DNA of 64,000 nucleotides from Aricia agestis (GCF_905147365.1 NC_056418.1:15003262-15067261), one strand, 5' to 3'. Positions 21,680 to 33,954 are shown, counted from the stretch's first letter. The notes: generated from the letters alone by a model not told the origin. Program-made: numbers and translations.

Positions 21680-22105
21680 TAGCGGGAAGGAATTCGCCGG
21701 TATCGATGGCTCTGACGTGCCCACGTATGTTTTTATTGAAATTATTTCGGTCCGTAATGATTCATAAGCGGCCGAGCCAACTTTACGCTATTTTAAACAA
21801 TTTATAGCGAGCTCTGTCATTAGCACACTTTATGGTATGAGTGGTGCTGGAAATATGTTGTGTGTTCTGTAATGTATGTCAGTACTCGTAACTCATATAC
21901 GTCAGTCTTGTACCGAGGAAATTAATTGCTATTTGCTAGGCAGTTGACGGACCTACGTCGTTTGGTCGGCTTATGTCAATTCAATAATATAATAATAATA
22001 ATCAGTTTATTTTAGACCATAGAACAGATCCATAATATAGAGTTAGTAAAAGTATAATATTTCCTTTGACTATGTTTGTAAAATGCGAGTGATAATTATT
22101 ATAAA
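21680..22105. other. No gene seen
   Basis: No coding sequence or delimitable repeat recognised. Confidence 0.5.
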
Positions 22106-22485
22106 ACTAGCTGTCCCGTTGAACTTCGTGTCACTTTAAAACCTTCCCTGGACTTCTACGAATATTTTAAGATTAAAATCAGCTCAATCCGTTCAGCCGT
22201 TTTCGAGTTTTCCAGAGAAAATCCATTTTTATATATAAGATAAATTATAAACAAAAATCTTTTTGATTTTTTTTTAATTTAAATAGTCTAAAAAGATTTT
22301 ATAAAAAATATCCTACATAGAAACATGGGATACTTTTTAACTCGGGAAAATGTACTGTTCTAGAGGATTATATAAAAAGTATCCTACATAGAAGCATAGG
22401 CTACTTTTTAACCCGGAAAAATGTACGGTTTCAGAGCGATAAACTTATTTCTGCACAACGGAGTTACGGGCATCAACTAGTTAGT
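22106..22485. repeat. Helitron-like remnants, two orientations
   Basis: Left part starts ACTAGCTGTCCCGTTGAAC, the inverse of a CTAGT-type end. Right part carries two tandem ~70 bp units with TATCCTACATAGAARCAT and ends GGGCATCAACTAG. Confidence 0.45.
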
Positions 22486-22629
22486 TACATAAAGTAAAAT
22501 GTTTCAGTTTTATATGTTTACATATCTGCCTACATCGGCCCACTATATCCCCGGATACAGCGGTAAACAACTCACTGTGCTCATTACACTTTTAGAGGAC
22601 CGGTTGGTCTCTCTAAAAGTTCACTAGAG

Positions 22630-23370
22630 GTCGGAGGAGTATAGAGTAGGGTTGTTGAGGAAATGATTATGAGGAAGAGGAGGAGGAAGAGGAATTTTCA
22701 CGCGCAAATTTAGAGGATGCGGATGAGGAAGAGGATATTTTTTGAGGAAGAGGATGCGGATGAGGAAGCGGATGAGGAAGAGGATGATAGGAAATTATAA
22801 ATACTAGCGGACCCAACCCAAAAGTCTTTGTCCTGTCTGTACATAACTAGGTACATAGGTACATTACACAAAATTTTTTTTTTTTTTTTTTAACCTTTAT
22901 TTATCAATAAAAATTACAAAAACATGTTATACGGCGCAATATAAGCTTATACAAGTTTTACCATGCGCCGTCAATTCACCAGTCAGATTCCCCCCCTTCC
23001 CCACCGCCGGCTCTTGTCCCACCCTCGGGGACTTTTAGTATATTCATCTGGACACCTTTAGGAACAACTGTACCAACTTTCAAAACTACACGAATTATTC
23101 GGTCTGAATTCCTTAATTTTCTCAAGCTAAACATACACAACAACGCACACAAAAAAAAGATGAGTGAATGATACAATTCTCTGGCTCTGGCGTGTGCGTT
23201 GCCATGATTGGATTCGCGACGCGCATGCGCAGTGAAATTCCTCATAAATTCCTCTTAAATTTTGAGGAAACGATAGCGGAAGAGGATTTTTAAATTTTTA
23301 TTTATGAGGATGCGGTAGCGGTTGAGGAACCCAAAATATTGCGGAACTTCCTCATTATGAGGAAATATAT
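22630..23370. repeat. GAGGAAGAGGATGCGGATGA-rich purine tracts split by a poly(A) retroposed segment
   Basis: Degenerate repeats of GAGGAAGAGGATGCGGAT at 22660-22790 and again at about 23250-23370. Between them, on the minus strand, is a segment ending TAAATAAAGGTT plus an 18 bp or longer A run (plus-strand T run near 22870-22890), which looks like the 3' end of a retroposed transcript. Confidence 0.5.
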
Positions 23371-23389
23371 AGAGTAAAACTCGATATAC

Positions 23390-23899
23390 TGTGGTGAACT
23401 AAAGTGGTTTATTGAACAATCTGTGCGGTTTATATACAAAAGTTTTACATAATTATTATTATTCTAAGTCTGTACAAAAGTTAAAAGATTAATTTCTATT
23501 GGTTGAGACATAAAGAAAGGGATAAAAATATTTACAAAAATTAGAAAGGGAAAAAATTGAATAAGAAATATTTACAAGCTAATTATGATTGCCGCGCGAG
23601 AAACTGGCCGCGCCGCGGCTCGCGGAGACCCCTCGCTCGACGTAGCCTCGATGAGAAGGCGCGTAGTGTTGTTGCGAAGAATTCTTATTAGAAAAACGCC
23701 TTTTTCAAGGCCGGTTTACGTCCGGTCTTATTACACGGACAGTTTCTCTCGTCATTGCGAACGTACGTTCTTTGCAGAGCGATTTTCTTCTGTGTTTCAA
23801 CTTCTATAACGAACGTATACAAAGACGGCGTGCGTTCTTTTCAGAGCGCGTTGTTTTCTTTGTTTCAATCGGCGAACGAAACGTAGGTACTGCTACACA
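23390..23899 (-). mobile_element. Possible solo LTR
   Basis: Read on the minus strand the block begins TGTGTAGCAGTACC and ends AGTTCACCACA, giving TG...CA ends, with CAATAAACCAC shortly before the end as a polyadenylation signal and GC-rich U3-like sequence first. No pol sequence adjoins, and I see no target duplication. Confidence 0.35.
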
Positions 23900-24056
23900 C
23901 TCATCATCATCACCATCACGCTTTAAACATTGTTGACTAAAGTTTACAGAGCTCTACTTTAAAGTATCGAAATGAACGGAAAAAAATCTTGAAAGTTTTC
24001 TCGACCTAATATACTCGTATTGTTTTTATAACACGTTACTTATAATTTGCACTTAG

Positions 24057-24409
24057 GCGCCTCCGTGGTCTAGTGGTTTAGCGTGGCTCTTGACTCGGAG
24101 GTCGTGGGTTCAATTCCCGCGTTGGTAACATAATATTATTTCCAAGTTTGGTTAGGACAATGCAGGCTGATCACCTGATTGTCTGACAAGTAAGATGATC
24201 CATGCGTCGGATGGGCATGTAAAAAGTCGGTCCTGCGCCTGAGCTCTCGCCAGTCTGGGTTAAGAGAGTGAAAGGAATAGAGAGTGCTCTTGTGTACTGC
24301 GCACACACTTGGGCACTATAAAATTGCTCCTGCGTAACAGGCCTGGTTTCAATGAAACCGACCACCGTTACCGAAACCGGTGTGGGGAGTATTATTATTA
24401 TTATTACTT
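24057..24409 (+). repeat. tRNA-derived SINE, copy 2
   Basis: A box region GCGCCTCCGTGGTCTAGTGG, B box GGTTCAATTCCCGCG, same body as the copy at 14702, ending in an (ATT)n run. Confidence 0.85.
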
Positions 24410-24598
24410 ATAATTTAGGGATAGGACATTACTGCAATATTTTTACGTTAGACAGCAGCACCAGCATTGACAGTAAACAAAATGTTTTGTTCGATGTTTG
24501 ACAAAGTTTCTGACAATGTAATTCTATGCCCAACATGTCGGATTTTGGTCTCATTATATTTTACTGTATGACTGTGTTAGAAGCATAATATTAATATA

Positions 24599-24886
24599 CC
24601 TAGCGGAATAGAGCAACAATCTCGAGCTGTCAAACGAAACCAAAATTGGTTTTCATCTGTGTGAAAAATATGTGTACGTGTATGCGTAGGTACACATATT
24701 TTTCACTTACTCCAGCATGATTGAACATGAATTCTATGAGATTAAATTGTCAACGTGCGGCACGTGCCGACTGGACGTCAAAAAAAGAGTGCTGCTGTCA
24801 TGTATCACACGTCTCTTTTTACCACGCAGTGTTACCTGATAGTGACATCTCGCTTGCTCAGGCCTTTGTTTCTCTATTCCGCTAGG
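24599..24886. mobile_element. TA-flanked MITE, copy 1
   Basis: Ends CCTAGCGGAATAGAGCAAC and TCTCTATTCCGCTAGG, each next to TA. A diverged copy in inverse orientation lies at 39658-39922. Confidence 0.75.
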
Positions 24887-24889
24887 TAT

Positions 24890-26120
24890 GTTAACTTTAT
24901 CATTAGAAGCGTCTTCTACTTCGAACTTTGCGTAATGTTCCTTAATTTTACCGTAGACTTTTCATACTAATTACGTACCGATTCTACGCAATTACACAAA
25001 TTATAACATTGAGTACGGACTTTCCCTTGAAATTAACCTTCCGAAATACTAGTAATTAATGTAAAACGTTTAATTCACGCAAGGCAAAGCTGAAAATACA
25101 TCGTAATACGTCGTAATACAGCAATACACGACGTAACACGCCGCCAAGAATTCGGATTGATTCTAACATTGACCTCGGTATTGGAGAGTGCTGGAGAACC
25201 TTGGAGCTATATTAAACATGTAGGTATCAGGTATGATAGTAGTGCATTTAGAACTGCCAATAGAGAAAGAACTCAGAGACGAATATTATAATTACTTAAC
25301 TGTAATAGGCTACTTGACCTCATTTTTTTCTTCATGCTAATCGCTTCATAATCATTCATTTTCACAAAAAAAAAACTAATATTTTAATATTTTATACTGT
25401 AGAAACCCATAAAAATGTTGATTGAAAAATATGCCTTATAAATGGCGCCGAAAACACTGTCCGCCATAGTGTGACGACATTTTGTATTTTAAGCTCTATT
25501 TATTGAACATTTTTTAATGTGCTAAATGTACGAGTCTAAAAGTGCCCAAAAATTATAAAAGAATTAAATAAGAAATTAGAAATCATTTGTAATGTTGAAA
25601 ACTTTTGGAAAAGTTTTGGCCATTTCATTTCCCGTCTACAATAAATGGAGATAATATATAAAACTGATGTTTTATTTGAATTATTCAAGAAAATATATTT
25701 TAGAAATCTTTCTAGGCTTATTCTTATTATTTATGTACAAATAAACTTACATATAACGAGCGCGATAAATAAAATATATTAAATTACGAGTATGATGACG
25801 TCACATCCAAATCGGAAGTACCGCAAAAGCGTTTTCGTCAGTACAAATCATAATATTTTCATAAAATCATATTTTCAAATCGACTTTATTTATCAATCAC
25901 TAGCTTTTATTTGATGATAAGGGTGAAATACGGTTTCCTAGGCCAAGTTCTACTAGAAATATGCATTTTTTCAACGAAATTGAATATAGGTCAAGTAGCC
26001 TATTAAATGATTATAACTGTAACTGTAAAAACGACCAAAGAACACAAAAACTTTACATGATGTCGAGGCTAATAATAAAGTTTCATAAAAATGTTTATTT
26101 GAAGTTTTCGACACATTCAA
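24890..26120. other. No gene seen
   Basis: AT-rich; nothing recognised. The stretch 25960-26150 can be read open but has no coding character. Confidence 0.5.
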
Positions 26121-26126
26121 TCAAAG

Positions 26127-26597
26127 GCTGTTCAATCAAACAGCTAGCCCTTTGATTGACTGAACAACGCCATTCAATCACACGTCTAGCTTTTTAATTG
26201 AATATTTAAGTCGCTCAAAACGTTCAACACTACAGCTGATTCAAAAGTTCAGAGCTCACCACCGCGGCGCTAGGTGCGTTTTGTTTACAATATGGCGTCA
26301 ACTAACCGGTAGTTTGTGGTTGTATTAAGATATTTTTCGTAAATATACATTATTACAAGTATTATTGAAGAGACATAAATTATTTGTATCTTAATCTGCT
26401 TGTTATCTTTACGCTTGTGTAATAATAACACTAAGCTAATGGTCACCATAGTTAAATAATTTACCTTCCGACCAGTTGGCCAAGGGTCACCTAGCTGTAG
26501 TGTTGAACGTTGCAGTCAACAAGTCGGCGAAACGACGTATAGCCGTGTGACTGAATGGCGTTGTTCAGTCAAAGGGCTAGCTGTTTGATTGAACGGC
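26127..26597. mobile_element. MITE with nested palindromic ends
   Basis: 471 bp. Left end GCTGTTCAATCAAACAGC, followed by AGCCCTTTGATTGACTGAAC; the right end is its near-exact inverse (GTTCAGTCAAAGGGCTAGCT, GTTTGATTGAACGGC). Each end is itself a small palindrome. Confidence 0.75.
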
Positions 26598-26599
26598 TA

Positions 26600-27795
26600 T
26601 TTAAACCAGTTGGCTGCGACATATACGACGGCTAAAATGTATCACGTGGGCTCCGGCCTGACCGAGCATAACACCTCGCTCGGTCGGAAGATCTTCCATT
26701 GTGGCCACCGCGCGTATTCCATAGCGTCATTTTCAGCGCTTTATTTGAAGCCAGAGTCTCTGAAACTCGCCAGCTGTCCCTCGCGCTATAATGGTACATT
26801 TCAGGCCATATTATTTAATACCTGACATCGAAGATGACATTCTTGGTATCAGAATAAGATCCCAGAACTGCATGAATGAGAAAGTTATAATAATCCACAA
26901 GCATGTAAACGTGTTTCAATACACTCCAGTATAGTATTTATTATACTTAAACTCGGCTTGACACGCTACCGCGTGTCTAGATGTAAGAGTCATATAGAAC
27001 TGTATTATAAAACACCCACGAGTACAGGAGTTTATGTATATAAATATGTGCGAATATAATCCAGCATAGTATTTTACGTAAGCATGAAATATGTTGCAAT
27101 AAACAGACAATATATAGATGTTTGGACTGAATTGTAACCATAATATCAGGGAGAATTTAGCACCATCTGGCCACTCTAGTCCAGTCAATAATAGTGTAAT
27201 ATGATGAGTGACAAATCCATGAATGAATACTACTGGAAGCTGTCCAGCCCTGCGCCCTAAATATAGGACGAAGACGCGTCTAGTTCTGACTACTGACTAA
27301 CATCTTACTTATGATGCATATTTGCCTGCTAGAGCATGTAATAAGAGGTAGTGACAATTTTATTTTATATAAAGTGGCTTTGATTACTGAAAAACTAGAT
27401 CTGGGTTCCGATTCTTAAAAGTCAAATGTCGTTTCCCTATTCCACTTGACAGTATTTGAACACGCGTGTAAACCCATTGCCAGCGATCAAAAAACATTCG
27501 ACTTTGTGAATCAGGCGGAGGTTTTGAGTGAGCTAAAATAAAAAAAATATTCTTGGCATAATTTAAAAATATAATCTGGTGCTAAATACAAATGAGATAT
27601 AATTTATGCATCCTCCATCACCTTAGTCGCCACAATATTTTTCCCTCTTGCACATCTTCACAGTTTGTTTCTTGTTTTGAATTTTCCGTTTTTGGCCTTA
27701 TGACAATGATACAAAAAGACTTCGTAAACTTTACTAAAATAAATTGTTTAGACTTAAGTTTTCGATTAAATAGATTTTTTTAACATAACATTATC
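26600..27795. other. No gene seen
   Basis: No supportable gene or repeat boundary. Confidence 0.5.
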
Positions 27796-28305
27796 AGTTT
27801 GTTATTATTTTTTTTTAGCAATATTCCGCGAAAACAACTTCCACCTTTAAGTAAATGAGTGAGTGTACGCATAGGCATGCGTACAGCACCTCCCTCCTCC
27901 CACACTGCCTATGCGTACACTCGCATGCAAGAACTTGCAAACACCACCACCACACAAGCAATAATTTTGGCAAATCCGTGCAAGGCCCCTCACCACCATG
28001 CAGGTTGAAAACCTCGACGCGCGTTTCGCCCCAACACCGGAGCATCCTCAGGATGTGGACTCTACGAACAACGTCCGTTAAGTAAGGTTTTCAACCTGCA
28101 TGGTGGTGAGGGGCCTTGCACGGATTTGCCAACATTATTGCTTGTGTGATGGTGGTGTTTGCAAGTTCTTGCATGCGAGTGTACGCATAGGCAGTGTGGG
28201 AGGAGGGAGGTGCTGTACGCATGCCTATGCGTACACTCACTCATTTACTTAAAGGTGGAAGTTGTTTTCGCGGAATATTGCTAAAAAAAATAATAATAAC
28301 AAACT
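27796..28305 (-). mobile_element. Inverted dimer of a Penelope-type terminal block
   Basis: Arms of about 220 bp (27796-28014 and 28085-28305) are near-perfect inverted repeats with only a few differences, around a 70 bp centre. The centre and inner arm edge, read on the minus strand, contain CTGAGGATGCTCC, GGGGCGAAACGCGCGTCGAG: a hammerhead-like arrangement like that at the ends of the Penelope-like element near 2 kb, but with a different sequence. No protein is left. Confidence 0.5.
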
Positions 28306-28309
28306 AAAT

Positions 28310-29174
<865 letters not shown>

Positions 29175-29250
29175 TCTCCCCCCCTAAGTGAGAAAATCCG
29201 AAATAATAAATCTATTTAACCATCTCAAAGTTTTCTCCATATTAGTTTAC

Positions 29251-32200
29251 CTATATTTCATATTCTTCAGCATCTATCGTCACGGGTTGTAGTTTTGTTA
29301 TGTGGAATAAGGTTGATTCTGATTTTCTGTTACCTGTGTCAATCCTATAAATAGAGTTTGAAATCTTCTCTACTATCTTGAATGGGCCTATTAATAATTC
29401 GTCTAATTTTTTTCTATTTAGTCTGTGTCCATTCTCTACATATACACTGTCTCCTATCTCTAACTCTAGAGTTTTTCTATTTCTATCAAATATTTTCTTG
29501 TTGTAGTTGTGGGATTTTATTGTATTCTCCAATGCCAATTTTCTATCCGCAATCCACTTGTCTTCTTTTTGTATTGTTTTAATTTCATTTGGTAGAATAC
29601 TGACATTTGTACCATCCAGTAAATATTTTGGTGCAAAACCTGTAACCGAGTGTTCTGTTTCATTATATTTCTGTATACATTCTCTTGCTATTGTTGTCCA
29701 TGTTCTGTTATTACTTTTCTCGTTTGTTTTACATCTTATTTTATTTACTATTGTTTGATTTAATCGTTCGTTCAAGCCATTTGAAAATGGTGAATTTACT
29801 GCTGTAAATATTAATGTAATGTCATTTTCCTGTAAATATTGCTTAAACTCTTTAGAATTAATGCCTGGATATTGATCTGTCAGAATGATTCCAATTTCAT
29901 CTGTCTCTAGTACTTTCTTTATTAGTTTTATAAAATCACTTGCATTCTGTGTTTTTGAAGTCGCAATAAATGCATATCTGGTGTAGTGGTCTACTAAAAG
30001 GTGTAAGTACTTTTTAGTTGATCTAGATCCTCCAAAGCCACCAATGGTATCCATTGACATAATTTCGAATGGTTTTGTTGCTGGTCCCAGCTGTGACATT
30101 AATCCAAATTTTCCTTGACATCTTGATTTATTTTTTATGCATACTTCACATGTTTTACAAATGTTCATGATATTTTTTGTAAGGTTTTTTGCTGTATATA
30201 TTGAACTTATTTTTTTCTGCAATTGTCTAATACCAATATGACAAAAACTTTCATGCACCTTCTTTATAAGTTCTTTACTATATTCTTCGGAAAGGATAAT
30301 CTTTTCAATTTTTTTAATTTTTTTATAATATATTCTGTTTTTGTACATTAGATTCTGCTTATTTTCATATATTTTTTTATTTTTCTCTTGATCTTCAACT
30401 ATATCTCTTATTTGTATTAAATTTACCATTTTCAATAGTTCTTCCTTGTTATCCTCTGATTCTAATACGGGGTTGCGGCTCAAACAGTCAGCTTCTTTAT
30501 TTTCCTTACCGGGTATATATTTTACTGTAAAATCATATTGGGATAAATAATATGTAAGGTCTCCTAGTTCCTCATCCGTCCTGCATTTAATATTCATGTT
30601 CTCTAGGGGTTTGTGGTCAGAGTAAATAGTGAATTGTTTTCCAATGAGCCAGTGTTGCCAATATTTAACAGCTTCTTTCATAGCAAGACACTCCAAATAA
30701 ATAGCCTTTTTCCGTTTTTGAGACTCGTTCAGCTTTTTTGAGAAATAAGCCACCGGTTTGTCTTTGCCGTCTAGTTGTGTTTGTTTTAGTATTGCTCCGA
30801 TACCCTCTAAAGATGCATCTGTAAAAATTTTTATTGGTAGGTCTTTATCAAAAATTTCCAATACAGGTTGAGAACATAAATATGTTTTTATTTTGTTAAA
30901 TGATTCTTCACACTTCTTTGACCACACAAACTTTTCGTTTTTTCGTAATAAATTATGCAAAGGTTCTAAGATAATTGCGCTTTTCGGTATGTAGTCATGA
31001 TAGAAGTTGATTTTTCCTAAAAATTGTCTGATATTCTTCTGCGTCTTAGGAGTTGGAAAATGTCTTATTGAGATCAAATTATCTTTAAGTGGCCTTACCG
31101 AATTTCTCTGAATTACATGGCCGAGATACTTTACTGAGTCCGAAGCAAAGGTACATTTCTGGAACTTTAATCTAAAGCCTTCTTTTATAATCGCTTCCAA
31201 TACGCTTCTTATATGTCTTATATGTTCCATAAAAGAAGAAGAGAATATTAAAATATCGTCGATGAAATTTACGGAGTATTCTGTCAGATTGTGTTTTCTT
31301 AGAATGTTGCTTAAAATTCTTTGGAAAATTGCTGGTGATGTTTTTAAGCCAAAAGGGAGGCATGTCCACTGGTAGTGGCCATCTTGCGTGACAAAGCCTG
31401 TTTTACTTCTATCCTCTACTCGTAGAGGTATAGCCCAAAATGCTGAGTTTATATCCAGTGTAGTAAAGTACTTACAATTTCTAGTTCTAATAATCAAATC
31501 ATCTATTAACGGAAAAGGTTGAGCTTGCGGTACAACAATTTTATTCAATTCTCGGAAATCTATACACAAGCGGGATTTCTTACTTTCACCTTTTTTAAGT
31601 GCCATTGTAACAGGAGCAGCGAAAGGACTGTAAGATTCCTCTATTAAATTATTCTTTAGCAACATAGCTATTTGCTTTTCAATTTCTAATTTATCTTCTA
31701 TTGAACATCTATATGGTCTTTTACTACAGTATCTATTTACTATTAAATCTATGTGCGCTTCATAATTTTTAACTGATCCTACATCATACTTGTCCTTGGC
31801 AAAAATTGTTTTATATTCCTCTAAAATCTTCTCTATCTCAATTTTCTGTTCGTTATCTAAATGGTCTGTCATACTTACAAATTCCTCTGTGTCTATGTGC
31901 TCATTGAAGTTTATTGCAAACGTTTTTATGTTGTTTTCTTCTTTTGTAGTATTTTTAGGTATTTTGTCCATTTTCTTTTGTTCTATCTGTAAATCCTCAG
32001 TTTGAGTAAGTTTGAATTTCTTTATCATATCTAATCCAATTATAAAATCATCAAAATCTTCATTTTCTACAACAAAAACGTCCACCTCCTCTTCCAAATC
32101 AAATATTTTTATCTTTATTGTTATCAAGCCATCAGTTTTTTTCACACCATTAACCGTTTTTATGTATGCTATATTCACACTATCTTTGTTTTCTTTTACT

Positions 32201-32259
32201 TTAATCAGTCTTGAATTTATTAAAGAGATCTGTGAGCCTGTATCATAAATGCCGCTCAC
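29251..32259 (-). CDS. Ty3/Gypsy Pol polyprotein
   Basis: 1,002 residues from the first in-frame Met. Protease active site YDTGS is only five residues in, so the natural product starts further upstream and is most likely made by -1 frameshifting from gag. Reverse transcriptase motifs follow: RLCIDFRELNK, LPFGLKTSPAIFQ and the catalytic FIDDIL. RNase H begins near IFTDASLEGIGAIL. The integrase has a zinc-binding H-x-H-x-x-C-x-x-C region (FCHIG ... CKTCEVC) and a D-D-E triad visible in MSMDTIGG, ILTDQYPG and NGLNERLNQ. The usual role is reverse transcription and insertion of the element. No stop or frameshift interrupts it. Confidence 0.95.
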   Translation of the reverse strand: MSGIYDTGSQISLINSRLIKVKENKDSVNIAYIKTVNGVKKTDGLITIKIKIFDLEEEVDVFVVENEDFDDFIIGLDMIKKFKLTQTEDLQIEQKKMDKIPKNTTKEENNIKTFAINFNEHIDTEEFVSMTDHLDNEQKIEIEKILEEYKTIFAKDKYDVGSVKNYEAHIDLIVNRYCSKRPYRCSIEDKLEIEKQIAMLLKNNLIEESYSPFAAPVTMALKKGESKKSRLCIDFRELNKIVVPQAQPFPLIDDLIIRTRNCKYFTTLDINSAFWAIPLRVEDRSKTGFVTQDGHYQWTCLPFGLKTSPAIFQRILSNILRKHNLTEYSVNFIDDILIFSSSFMEHIRHIRSVLEAIIKEGFRLKFQKCTFASDSVKYLGHVIQRNSVRPLKDNLISIRHFPTPKTQKNIRQFLGKINFYHDYIPKSAIILEPLHNLLRKNEKFVWSKKCEESFNKIKTYLCSQPVLEIFDKDLPIKIFTDASLEGIGAILKQTQLDGKDKPVAYFSKKLNESQKRKKAIYLECLAMKEAVKYWQHWLIGKQFTIYSDHKPLENMNIKCRTDEELGDLTYYLSQYDFTVKYIPGKENKEADCLSRNPVLESEDNKEELLKMVNLIQIRDIVEDQEKNKKIYENKQNLMYKNRIYYKKIKKIEKIILSEEYSKELIKKVHESFCHIGIRQLQKKISSIYTAKNLTKNIMNICKTCEVCIKNKSRCQGKFGLMSQLGPATKPFEIMSMDTIGGFGGSRSTKKYLHLLVDHYTRYAFIATSKTQNASDFIKLIKKVLETDEIGIILTDQYPGINSKEFKQYLQENDITLIFTAVNSPFSNGLNERLNQTIVNKIRCKTNEKSNNRTWTTIARECIQKYNETEHSVTGFAPKYLLDGTNVSILPNEIKTIQKEDKWIADRKLALENTIKSHNYNKKIFDRNRKTLELEIGDSVYVENGHRLNRKKLDELLIGPFKIVEKISNSIYRIDTGNRKSESTLFHITKLQPVTIDAEEYEI

Positions 32260-32306
32260 TTCTAGTTTATTTTCTATTAAAAGCTTGATTCTGATTAATG
32301 GTGTAC

Positions 32307-33425
32307 TTACTCGTTTTTTTTTTCAGTATTCATATCTACTTCAATAATAGAGTTATTATTTACATTCCTCGTTCTGAAAACCCTTTCAGATTCAATTTTA
32401 TTCTTCTTGAACCAGCATGACTCCTCTGGATGATATCTAATTCCTTTGTCTAAAGATTCACAGGTCTTACATGGCTTCTTCTCATAAGATTTATTTTTCT
32501 GAAGAAATGTAGCACTCTTTGATATAGTTGAGTTCTTCTTGTACATCATACCTTCATATTTTCTTATCTCGTTGAACAAATCAGTAGTATCATGGAGTTC
32601 TTTCCTATTTAATTTATTTAGGACAAACATGGGTAGGCCTGTTGCAATAAGATCTATCATAGTTTTCGAGTCAATTGATTGGTTTATGTCTAGTATAAGC
32701 CGTTCTTTTTTTAAAGCGTAATCAATCAACTGGCCTTCCTTATATCTGAAAGCGAAAGCGTAGGTAACCATATCCCAACCTTGGTTTTCAAAAGTTTCTA
32801 AAAATTTCTTTCTCCATTCATTCCATTCAGAGTTTACTGTCAGTTTTAAGGCCATCGAGCTATACCAATCCAAACAAGATTTTTCCAAAAACAACCTTAA
32901 AATTTCTATCTTTGTTTCATCTTTTGTAATATTTAAGCGTTCACACTCTTTTTCAAAATTCTCTATCCATTGCATTGCATTACTATTCCTACTTGTAAAT
33001 TTTTCAATTATTAATTTCTCTGAAATATTTCTTAAGTTATGTTGATTTTCTTTCTTCGACGTAGTTTCTATTAATTTTTCCAAAATATGTTGCAAGTTGT
33101 CTTTGTCTTTAAGTTGTTTCGTACTAATTTCTTCTAAATATTGATCCTGAAATTGCAAATTACTTTCCTCGTCTATGTATGTCTTCTTTTGATCTTCATT
33201 CAATTTTATCCATATTTTTCTACTTTGATGCCTTTTCCTTAAGCTGTTTTTTATTTTAGGGAAAGTATTCATATTCGTAATGTGTATGTGATTAATCACC
33301 GGCTTCAGCTCATCAGGTAAAACGTAACATTTTCCCTCCTCTGTACATATTGAGGTTATGGCTAACACGTTGGATTTGCCGTCACTTGAAGCTATTACCG
33401 AAAACTCAAACTGCAGCCGGTCCAT
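32307..33425 (-). CDS. Ty3/Gypsy Gag-like protein
   Basis: 372 residues, starting 30 bp inside the 5' LTR and ending TAA just before pol. The middle (MQWIENFEKECERL, CLDWYSSMAL, KKFLETFE) matches the retrotransposon Gag capsid fold, with the conserved W-x-x-x-F pattern. A cysteine cluster CKTCESL ... SCWFK lies near the C-terminus; it is not a standard CCHC knuckle. In the family Gag forms the intracellular particle that packages element RNA. The pol frame is -1 relative to gag, and a ten-A run sits at the junction. Confidence 0.85.
   Translation of the reverse strand: MDRLQFEFSVIASSDGKSNVLAITSICTEEGKCYVLPDELKPVINHIHITNMNTFPKIKNSLRKRHQSRKIWIKLNEDQKKTYIDEESNLQFQDQYLEEISTKQLKDKDNLQHILEKLIETTSKKENQHNLRNISEKLIIEKFTSRNSNAMQWIENFEKECERLNITKDETKIEILRLFLEKSCLDWYSSMALKLTVNSEWNEWRKKFLETFENQGWDMVTYAFAFRYKEGQLIDYALKKERLILDINQSIDSKTMIDLIATGLPMFVLNKLNRKELHDTTDLFNEIRKYEGMMYKKNSTISKSATFLQKNKSYEKKPCKTCESLDKGIRYHPEESCWFKKNKIESERVFRTRNVNNNSIIEVDMNTEKKNE
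32313..32324 (-). promoter_or_regulatory. Probable -1 ribosomal frameshift site, gag/pol
   Basis: On the minus strand the end of gag reads GAAAAAAAAAACGAGTAA. The last seven slippery bases are A-AAA-AAC in the gag frame, a canonical slippery heptamer. Stepping back one base leaves the gag stop and enters a frame open through the protease. I did not fold a downstream pseudoknot. Confidence 0.7.
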
Positions 33426-33455
33426 CTTCTATTAGTTAACGGAAATGTCGTTTTA

Positions 33456-33829
33456 TAAGATAAATTATTGAGGATTTTCAAAATAAACCACAAATTGTTG
33501 CTCTGAAAATATAAAGCTTTGTTTTATTTAACACGCTCTTACATTTTTACAATAAGTAATTGTTGTTTATCTAAAATACAAGACAATAGTCTATCTCACC
33601 TGAAAATATAAAGAAACGACATTTGAAGTTTACTAATATCGATTCCTCAACTTTATCCTTTCTAAATCTTTCTAAGTTTTTAAAACAATTTTCACAAATA
33701 AAATAATCTTGGCGCTACTCCGCCATTTTCATTGGATCCTGTCACATGTGACAAGCAAATGTCAATGCACTCTACACACCACAGATAAAAAAAATTAAAA
33801 AAACAAGAGTTAATGAAATGTCATTTCAT

Positions 33830-33833
<4 letters not shown>
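33456..33833 (-). repeat. 5' LTR of the Ty3/Gypsy element
   Basis: Same 378 bp as the 3' LTR. Followed inward by AAAACGACATTTCCG, which does not begin with the usual TGG of a tRNA primer site, so the primer is unclear. Confidence 0.9.
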
Positions 33834-33894
<61 letters not shown>

Positions 33895-33950
33895 TATAAT
33901 ATATATAATATATATTATATATATATATTATATATATATATATATAATAT
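33834..33950. repeat. (TA)n microsatellite, right part
   Basis: TA tract with TAATA interruptions, continuous with the tract left of the retrotransposon before insertion. Confidence 0.95.
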
Positions 33951-33954
33951 TGGC

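Noticed and set aside
22976..23245. 89-residue open frame on the minus strand
   Set aside because: Lies directly before a poly(A) tail of a retroposed segment and shows no domain; kept only as part of a repeat.
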